Assembly: GCF_910594005.1 (NCBI RefSeq)
Contig: NC_057848.1
Span: 133,124,155-133,188,154, forward strand
Length of the DNA: 64,000 nt
From: Cervus elaphus
Lineage: Eukaryota > Chordata > Mammalia > Artiodactyla > Cervidae
Reading direction: 5' to 3'
Position 1 is the stretch's first letter. Each line of letters starts with the position of its first letter. The notes below the pieces were generated by a model. It saw nothing but the letters and a program-made list of their open reading frames with translations. It was not told where the DNA came from and did not search any database. This document shows, in pieces, positions 56,646-64,000 of this stretch. A program made the translations under genes and the position numbers.

Positions 56646-57699
56646 TAAATCAGTGAGAAAAGTACTGTAAGTACACTGCATTCTGATATCTATACTCCTG
56701 GGTATATAAGAATATATAAGAATTTGTATTTCTCATAAATATTAGGTGATATTGACACTGCTGGTCTAGGGACCACATTTTGAGATAATGATGAAACCAC
56801 ATTTTGAGATAATGATGAAACTTAAGAATTGGTGGCAAGTAGGTCCAGGTGGCCTGCTTGATTTAGAGTACGACAGAAGAACTTGAACATATAGGAAGCC
56901 AGGTGAAGTCCTTTGGTGAGAGAACATCAGTAGGAGCCAGGCAAGATGGGCAGGCCCTAACCAGCCTATCTGGGTCCAGGACAGGCCTGCAGACACAAAG
57001 ACACCTTAGTGCATTAGAAAACCAATGCAAAGACTTCTCTGGACCTAGTTGGGGTCAAAGTCATAGAGCAGGGAGGAAATGAGGTCAGACCAGGCAGGGC
57101 TGTCAGCTAAGGCAGCACATAGTGGCTTATTCATCTAGCCACTGGGGGAAATTACCAGAAGTGCGATTTTTAAAATGCCAGGATGAAACAACAGCAAGTA
57201 ATGGTGTAAGTTAGAACACTCAAACTCTGTGGATGCCAAATGGGAAGACCTGAGAAATCAGGAAATAGGAAAGAGATGAAGAAACAGGTTAATATGCAAC
57301 AGAGAAGATGTGAGGCTCAGATCAGAAGGTCTAAAATTTCAACTCCAGCATGGACACGGGTCAGTGTGCATTTTCTGCATTTTGCCTAAGTCTTAATAAA
57401 ACATGGTTGGGTTTCAAACTAGCTAAGATAGCAAAGGTCAAAGGGAAAGGAGACAGCCCAGTGAGCATATTCTATGGCCACCAGGCTGAAGGAGAATTAG
57501 ATTTCCTAAAACCCCAGGTTTTCTGAGCACTGACTTGGCAAGGGGCAGAACTAAAACTGAACATCAAGACTCTCAATCCCCATGAAAGACAGAAGGACAG
57601 GAAGAAAGGGCATTAAGGAGGGAATTAGTTTCTGCCCACTAGGAATTTACAACTTATGTCTAAGTTATTCAGTTGCACTGTCTTATTGGTTTATCTAGT
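56646..57699. other. Unique sequence with a 24-bp tandem duplication
   Basis: 56,773-56,820 holds two identical 24-bp units. Otherwise no feature recognised. Confidence 0.45.
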
Positions 57700-58690
57700 T
57701 ACACAAGTAATATATAAATATGTTCATGAGACATTTCAAACAATACAAATATATCTAGGAAAAACAAAATTTCCTTTTTGCTGGCTCACCCCCAATCAAG
57801 TTTGTGTGTAAATATTTATATGTATATATTGATGCTTATGGTTTTTTTGCTGGTTTCACATTTTTTTACACAACCATACTTTTTGGATGCTTCCATATCT
57901 GCCCATATTGATTCTATCTTATTTTTCCTAATAGCTACATAGTATCCCATAATATGAATGTACCCTTAGTATTAGTGGGCATTTAGGTCCTTTCTAGTTT
58001 TTCTCTATTCTGAAGAAATGCTATACTGATTATCTCTGAAAACCTGTTGAAACATTTCTTTAGAAAGCATTGTAAGAATAGGCTTGCTGAGTCAAAAGGT
58101 ATATTCACGTGCCAGATGTTTTATTTGTCCCTGAAGACTCACTCTCCATCCTTTATAATCCTGCCTGAGAAGGATGACTCATATGGACTGCATGAACTTC
58201 TTTGCCTATCGTTTCTGGTCAATTTTGCTGCTGGGAGATGCTGACAAGAGACTGCAAGAAGAGAAGAGAGTGAGTTTGAGGTATTTGTTTCTCCCAGCAC
58301 GCCTACTACCAGTACATTCTTCTACCAAAATATGGCTGCATCATTCTACCAAGGTCTCAGCTCAGGTAGGGTACCCTTCCATACAGCTCTAAGTTCTCTT
58401 AACCACTCCCTCCTCCTGCCCCTTCAGTCCTAAGGTGGTAATGGTTCCTCCCTCTGGCTGGTCTCAGGTATTGTACCAGCCCTTGTCGGTTTCCCTAAGT
58501 TCTTACTGCATGCGTGTTCTCAATACCCTGTTTAGAAGCGCCATCTGTTTTGTGCCAGGACCCTAACTGGTGCCATGCTTTTTAAATTTTGATACATATT
58601 CCTAAATTGTCTACCAAAATACTATAGTCATTTATCCTCCTGCCAACAGTTCATAAGAGTGCCCAGTTAACTCACTTTGTGCCCACTGAA
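57700..58690 (-). mobile_element. Probable old L1-like 3' region, antisense, interrupted
   Basis: CTAATAGCTACATAGTATCC, GTGGGCATTTAGGTCCTTTC and GCTTGCTGAGTCAAAAGGTA, then after an interruption ATTGTCTACCAAAATACTAT and CTGCCAACAGTTCATAAGAG, resemble a reversed old L1 3' region. The interruption at about 58,125-58,575 is the unassigned repeat below. Confidence 0.45.
58125..58575 (+). mobile_element. Unassigned old interspersed repeat, second copy
   Basis: GCATGAACTTCTTTGCCTAT at the left and TGCCAGGACCCTAACTGGTG at the right, with CTCCCTCCTCCTGCCCCTTC between, match the layout remembered for the element at 7260-8045, but without the AT-rich expansion. Confidence 0.35.
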
Positions 58691-59176
58691 AAGGGAGTAC
58701 TGTATTAATAAGAGCTTAACAAATGGTTTGAGAGTCAATGATGTACACAGGGATGGTCCATTCATCATGATGAAAAAAAGGTCAGAGCTGCTCAAGATTC
58801 CTTCTCCCTGTGCCATGCAAGAACAATTCTTGAGCTGACCAAGGACCTTCAGGAAAGCTTTCTATGTGACTTTACTCTCGGTAGAAGTTCCTTCTTTAAA
58901 TTCCAGTGCATCATTGCTGACTATTAGCAGGCTCAGCCATCATGTGTTAAACAGAGCTATTTACTGAGCCAAAAGGAACATCTCTCTTGGCATCAGTTGC
59001 TAGTTTCATGTGTTGGCTTAATCACAGATTCCATAGGTATCTCAGGAAAGGCTCTGAATAACCACTATAACCAACAGTGCCTACTTTAGGGAGCATTCCT
59101 CAACATACCCTGGAAATAGGGAAAACCACAATGAACCCACAAATGGTCAAGTCTCAAAACTCCTTGTAGTGCTTGG
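58691..59176. other. No recognisable feature
   Basis: Unique sequence. Confidence 0.4.
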
Positions 59177-59189
59177 CCTTCTCTTCAAC

Positions 59190-59374
59190 AGTTGTGTCTG
59201 ATTCTTGGACTGTAGCCTGCTGGGCTCCTCTGTCCATGGAACTTCCCAGGCAAGAATACTGGAGTGGGGTGCCATTACCTCCTCCAGGGGATCTTCCCAA
59301 CCCAGGGATCGAACCTGCATCTCTTACATCCTCCTACACTGGCAGGATTCTTTACTACTAGCGCCCCCTGGGAA
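59190..59374 (-). mobile_element. Bov-tA SINE with 13-bp TSD
   Basis: Reversed Bov-tA (CTGTAGCCTGCTGGGCTCCT, GGGATCTTCCCAACCCAGGG, GCGCCCCCTGGGAA). CCTTCTCTTCAAC (59,177-59,189) and CCTTCTCTCCAAC (59,375-59,387) bracket it. Confidence 0.94.
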
Positions 59375-59469
59375 CCTTCTCTCCAACTATGCTTTTTAAT
59401 TCTACCTCTCACCTTCAACTTCTCCAAGTGCTTTGTCTCACAAGAAGTAATCAACAAGTCTTCATAGCT

Positions 59470-59742
59470 GCTGCTGCTGCTGCTGCTGCTGCTAAGTCGC
59501 TTCAGTCGTGCCCGACTCTGTGTGACCCCATAGACAGCAGCCCACCAGGCTCCCCCATCCCTGGGATTCTCCAGGCAAGAGCACTGGAGTGGGTTGCCAT
59601 TTCCTCCTCCAGTGCATGAAAGTGAAAAGTGAAAGTGAAGTCACTCAGTCATGTCTGACTCGTAGCAACCCCATGGACTGCAGCCCACCAGGCTCCTCCG
59701 TCCATGGGATTTTCCAGGCAAGAGTACTGGAGTGGCGGGCCA
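59470..59742 (-). mobile_element. Bov-A2 dimeric SINE with (CTG)n
   Basis: Two reversed Bov-A monomers joined by GAAAGTGAAAAGTGAAAGTG, with eight consecutive CTG units at the tail side. TCTTCATAGCT occurs at 59,459-59,469 and 59,743-59,753. It keeps CpGs and looks recent. Confidence 0.95.
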
Positions 59743-59826
59743 TCTTCATAGCTAGTAACTAAAAATTAGACTGTAGAAGTTAAAGCAAAATTCAGGAGAA
59801 AATGTCGTCTTAATCTTATTATGATA

Positions 59827-59960
59827 GCATCACCAACTCAATGGACATGAGTTAGAGCAAACTCCAGGAGACAGTGAAGGACAGGGGAGCCTGGTATGCT
59901 GTAGCATATGGGATCGCAGAGTCAGACATGACTTAGTAACTAAACAGACAACAACAACAG
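59827..59960 (+). mobile_element. BovB-type 3' end, 134 bp
   Basis: GCATCACCAACTCAATGGAC, GGACAGGGGAGCCTGGTATG and GCAGAGTCAGACATGACTTA with an ACAACAACAACAG tail. Only the extreme 3' end is present. Confidence 0.85.
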
Positions 59961-60814
59961 AAACATCTTATTGGGGCTACTCTTTCTCTCTGCCATGATG
60001 GAGAACCAAACGGCACTAAAGAGAACTTTCTGACTCTCTGTGAGTATAAGCTTTCATCTGGCAGCTTTAAAGCCAAGGCTCTTCCCTTAGTCTCTCATTA
60101 ATGCAGGATTCTTTCTCATTCTCTTTAACTGGAGTCTGAAGTTCAGACTCCATCTTATAATCTTCCCATCTTCTAGTCCCTGTTCAGCTTGCAGAATTCT
60201 GATTTTTCTTCATTATATCATCAGTCAGAACAAGATAATCTTTTTCTGCAGTCTATTACAATTGCCCACTATCTATTCATATGTATATGTTAATATTACA
60301 TGAATAATTTTTTGAATCAGGCTTACTAGAAGAAAAGAATCTCTCTTTATAAAGATTGTTAATTGGGGTATTGCCTTATACACTTTTTCCTGGATTTAAA
60401 AGCCACGGGAGGAGGGCAGTGTCTAGCCTTCAATTTTCAACAGAAAAACACTGTCACTTAGCTGTTAAAATAGCTGCTTCAGGTCTATGCCTTCTTTGTG
60501 GTGGGAACAGTGATGGATCAAGCAGCAAGGTTTGTTTATTTCAAGTAAAATAGCAGATCTTATCACAATAATGCAATGGTCTGAGTTTCATTTATAAAGA
60601 TGACACTATTGACCTACCACAAGGAGCCATGTGCCTTGAATTGTTTTTTTCCCAAATTGGGCTGAAGTAGCTACAGTCACCTTTTTATACTTCCATATGG
60701 TCAAAAGCCAGCAAGATAGATGACTGGGGCCACAGAGGCTATAAAAAATTCTATTTGGTTAGACCTCACAGCTGACAAGTGTCACCCTATGCTACTCTCA
60801 TAAAAATTACTAAC
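59961..60814. other. No recognisable feature
   Basis: Unique sequence with short open frames only. Confidence 0.4.
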
Positions 60815-61005
60815 GTTGCTGAGTTCCAACTATGTGCCAGGCACTATGCTATGCACTTTCCAAGCATTGATCCCTTTAATCCTCCCAGAGTTCTAAGAGA
60901 TCAGTACTATCATTATCCACATTTTATCAAGGCACAATAGAGGGATTAGTGACTTGCCTAAGGTCACACAGCTAATAGATGTCAGAACTGGGATTTGAAT
61001 TCAAA
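60815..61005 (-). mobile_element. MIR SINE, antisense
   Basis: ACTATGTGCCAGGCACTATG, CTTTAATCCTCCCAGAGTTC, TGACTTGCCTAAGGTCACAC and CAGAACTGGGATTTGAATTC trace a reversed MIR almost end to end. Confidence 0.88.
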
Positions 61006-61091
61006 TATTTTAAATCAGATTCATCAGAAGCAGATCCTAAAGTGAGATTCAGGTGCAGGTTATTTATTAAGCAGATAGTACCAGGAGAAAA

Positions 61092-61287
61092 TGGGCTTCC
61101 CCAGTGGCTCAGCAGTAAAGAATTTGCCTGCATCGTGGGAGATGTGGGTTCGATCCCTGGGTCACGAAGATCCCCTGGAGGAGGAAATGGCTAGCCACTC
61201 CAGTATTCTTGCCTAGAGAATCCCATGGACAGAAGAGCCTGGTCAGCTACAGTCCACAGGGTCACAAAGAGTCAGATGCAACTGAAC
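61092..61287 (+). mobile_element. Bov-tA SINE with 12-bp TSD
   Basis: TGGGCTTCCCCAGTGGCTCA head, GGGTTCGATCCCTGGGTCAC box B, complete body. ACCAGGAGAAAA brackets it exactly (61,080-61,091 and 61,288-61,299). Confidence 0.95.
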
Positions 61288-61314
61288 ACCAGGAGAAAAC
61301 AGAGTGGAGGAAAC

Positions 61315-61480
61315 AGTATGTATCCATTTTGTATTGCTACATTAAAAAAGTACCTCAAAACTTGGCTTTAAATAACAAGAATTTTTATCTCACACATGTT
61401 CTGAGGGGCAGGAATTCAGGAGTCACTTAAGATGGATATTTTTTAGCTCAGGGTCTCTCATGAGGTTTCAGTTGCAGGGG
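61315..61480 (+). mobile_element. Possible old mammalian repeat, family not assigned
   Basis: TACCTCAAAACTTGGCTTTA, TTATCTCACACATGTTCTGA and GCTCAGGGTCTCTCATGAGG recall a common dispersed mammalian repeat that I cannot name. No TSD was seen. Confidence 0.35.
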
Positions 61481-61911
61481 AGCAAAATATGCCACCCCAA
61501 AATATTTATTTGGTATGTGGATTATTTCAAGCTGAAAATAATCAAGGTGTGAAAGACCCAGGAAAAAACTTTGGCCTTCCCCAATCCCCCAAAAAAAAAA
61601 AAATTAGATAGAGAACCTGTTCCCAGAACAGAGCTACCATCAGAGATATTTGTAAAATACATGGCATGGTGTGGTGGGGGAAACTCTTAAGAGATCAAAG
61701 TCCACTCTGTGTACCATTGTCTCTGCATGGCCCAGAAAACAAATTTCCTGCCTCATCATTGAAATCCCAAACCACTACTCCCAACACCCTCTTTTGTCTT
61801 TAGCTGAATTAATATTCATGGTGAGGGTTTCAGTCATTTGAGGGAGTTACTTATTTTTCCTGGGTTTCTCTCTTATATACTGTACACATTATGAAACTTT
61901 TGCATGATGCT
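61481..61911. other. No recognisable feature
   Basis: Unique sequence with an A-run at about 61,591-61,603. Confidence 0.4.
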
Positions 61912-61923
61912 CTACTGTTAATC

Positions 61924-62232
61924 AACCCAACCCAATATTCATTGGAAGGACTGATGCTGAAGCTGAAGATCCAATACTTTGACCACCTGATGCAAACAGC
62001 CGACTCACTGGAAAAGACCCCAATGCTGGGAAAAGATTGAAGGCAGGAGGAGAAGGTAATGATAGAGGATGAAATGGTTGGATGGCATCACCGACTCAAT
62101 GGACATGAGTTTGAGCAAACTTCAGGAGATGGTGAGGGACAGGGAAGCCTGGCATACTGCAGTCCATGGGTCTTACAGTCCTTGGACTCTTGCAGTCCAA
62201 GAGTCAGACATGACTTAGCAACTGAACAACAA
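61924..62232 (+). mobile_element. BovB LINE 3' end with 12-bp TSD
   Basis: AATATTCATTGGAAGGACTG to GACTTAGCAACTGAACAACA. CTACTGTTAATC (61,912-61,923) and CTCCTGTTAATC (62,233-62,244) bracket it. About 20-30 extra bases near 62,170-62,200 are absent from the other BovB copies. Confidence 0.93.
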
Positions 62233-62335
62233 CTCCTGTTAATCTTTCCCATGTCAATTTAATTTTTAGACAAGCCAGAAAAACTACAAAGGGTAGAGAA
62301 GAACTTCTTCCTCCTCAACACAGTCAAGATGTGAG

Positions 62336-62641
62336 GAGAAGGTGAGGGTGGGATGTTCTGAGAGAATAGCATTGAAACAAGTATACTATCAAGGGTGAAA
62401 CAGATCACCAGCCCAGGTTGGATGCATGAGACAAGCGCTCAGGGCGGGTGCACTGGGAAGACCCAGAGGGATGAGATGGAGAGGGAGGCGGGAGGGGGGA
62501 TCGGGATGGGGAACACATGTAAATCCATGGCTGATTCATGTCAATGTATGGCAAAAACAACTACAATAATGTAAAGTAATTAGCCTCCAACTAATAAAAA
62601 TAAATGGGAAAAAATAATAAAATAAAAATTAAAAAAAAAAA
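62336..62641 (+). mobile_element. L1_BT 3' tail (306 bp)
   Basis: Pure 3' UTR: AGCATTGAAACAAGTATACT, the G-rich block at about 62,480-62,512, ATGTAAATCCATGGCTGATT, CTAATAAAAATAAATG and a poly(A)-rich end. AAGATGTGAG occurs at 62,326-62,335 and 62,642-62,651, partly overlapping the A tail. Confidence 0.92.
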
Positions 62642-62933
62642 AAGATGTGAGCCAGGGCTGCAGCCATCTGAAGGTTTGACTGGGGTTGAACGAACCACTT
62701 CCTGAATGACTCACCCATGGGAATGGCAAGTTTGTGCTGCCTAAAGGTGAAAGGGCTCTGTTCTTTGCCACATGGACCTTAGAGTTATTTGAGTGTCTGC
62801 CTCACATGACAAATGGCTTCCCTTAAAGAGGATAACACAAAAGAGAGCAAGGTGAAAGCTACAATGACTTTAATGATCCAGCCTCCGAAGTCACACACCA
62901 TCATCCTTATTATATCCTATTTGTTACATAGGT

Positions 62934-63278
62934 CAGGCCACTGATGGGTAACAGTCTGTGGCCTGTTAGGAATGCGGGTCACACAGCAGAAGGTGGGTGA
63001 GCAAATGAAGCTTCATCTTTATTTACAGCTGCTCCCCATTGCTAGCATTACTGCTTAAACTCAGGAAAACACGCTCGGGGCTCCCACTGATTCTACATTA
63101 CAGTGAGTTGTATAATTATTTCATCATATATCACAATGTAATGATAAGAATAGAAATAAAGTGCACAAAAAATGTAATGTGCTTGAATCATCCCTAAACC
63201 ATCCCCCCTCCCCCAGTATGTGGAAAAACTGTCTTCCACAAAACCAGTCCCTGGTGCCAGAAAAGTTGGGGACCACTG
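62934..63278. mobile_element. Non-autonomous hAT-type DNA transposon
   Basis: Starts CAGGCC and ends GGGGACCACTG, consistent with hAT terminal repeats. It is flanked by the 8-bp target duplication ACATAGGT (62,926-62,933) and ACATAGAT (63,279-63,286). Internal landmarks CTGTGGCCTGTTAGGAATGC and GGTGCCAGAAAAGTTGGGGA agree with a mammalian repeat I recall as hAT-like. It has no transposase. Confidence 0.7.
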
Positions 63279-63288
63279 ACATAGATCA

Positions 63289-64000
63289 ACCCTACTCATT
63301 GTGAGAGAGGATGATGGCCATTTGGGGGGCCAGTTAAATATAGGATGAGAAGGGATAAGAGCTAAGCAAAGACAAGATTTCAGGCAAAGTCCCAGCCTCC
63401 AGCCTGATCCAGCAGCCAACTCTGGAGGTGTTAATTACACCTCAAAGTTTGTCTCACCCCAAGAAAAGGAATCTGACCTTTTATAATCCCACAACAGGAA
63501 GGTATTGAAATGGTATGTGAACTCCCAAGTTTTTCTCTCTAGGCCAAGAAAACAGCTCCAGTAATCCAAAAGACAGCACTAGGAAGGTCACAGATATGAG
63601 CTGTTTAAAACAAAGAGAAGCTGGAGAGTGGACTCAGATAATTAGTCAGTGTCTCTCTAGTTCTGGTATGTCCTACTCTAGAATTCTCACTCATAGTGCT
63701 TTCTGTCTTGTAACATTTGGCTTTTGACTTTGTCAATATCTTCTGCTTTGCAACTGTGATCAAGAAATGGACACTTTGTCAACTATACCTCAATAAAAAC
63801 AAGAATAGAAGCCCCCTAATTAAAGCATTTTTAGACCAGAAAACAAAGGGAAAGAAATGCACACGTTTTACACACCTCTCTAGGGAGAAATATGACTTTC
63901 TAAAAGTCCCAGTTGACAGAATGCTGATCGCAAACATTCTCTCCATCTTGGTTTCCTAGGTTTTTCTTTTTTTTTTTAATATGTATTATTTACAGTCTGA
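63289..64000. other. No recognisable feature
   Basis: Unique sequence, ending in a T-run near the window end. An 80-codon open frame at 63,717-63,959 has no recognisable motif. Confidence 0.4.

Overview
The window is nuclear DNA of a ruminant (a bovid such as cattle, sheep or goat is most likely). The diagnosis rests on repeats: about 18 tRNA-derived Bov-tA/Bov-A2 SINEs, 10 truncated BovB (RTE-clade) LINE 3' ends, 5 CHR-type SINEs and several L1 copies of the ruminant L1_BT kind. BovB with Bov-tA is characteristic of Ruminantia. Family names come from memory of the consensus sequences, not from a search. Sequence between repeats is AT-rich and I recognise no protein-coding gene in it. The window is best read as intergenic or deep intronic. 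Two short exon-like segments (5244-5313 and 7068-7128) are the only weak hints of host coding sequence.

Layout. 1-9 kb: MIR, antisense L1 tails, a solo retroviral LTR split by BovB, L2, two exon-like segments and an AT-rich minisatellite inside an old repeat. 9-20 kb: scattered SINEs, BovB ends and old L1 pieces, several with clear target-site duplications (TSDs). 20.7-27.3 kb: a patchwork of old plus-strand L1 interrupted by a mariner relic, a young L1 tail, a Bov-A2 dimer and other SINEs. 27.5-31.3 kb: BovB and a MaLR-like LTR carrying a SINE. 31.3-34.7 kb: an L2 element split by a 2.8-kb 5'-truncated L1. 35-40 kb: MIR split by a SINE, BovB, and two CHR SINEs. 40.9-50.9 kb: a 10-kb, near full-length but dead L1 with a long 5' UTR, ORF1 and ORF2 remnants, a BovB insertion, and two L1 3' ends in series. 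51-64 kb: older L1 tails, SINEs, BovB ends, L2, MIR and a hAT-type DNA transposon.

How the elements relate. Most of the sequence records successive retrotransposition. Old mammalian repeats (MIR, L2, MaLR, hAT, mariner, old L1) serve as targets for ruminant-specific SINEs, BovB and L1_BT, and TSDs give the order of many insertions. No element appears capable of moving itself: the best L1 copy carries frameshifts, stops and a changed endonuclease residue. I found no CRISPR array, operon, RNA gene, phage or bacterial-type system. The most unusual object is the composite L1 at 40881-50945. It has one TSD around two consecutive 3' ends, and its own internal polyadenylation signal is altered.
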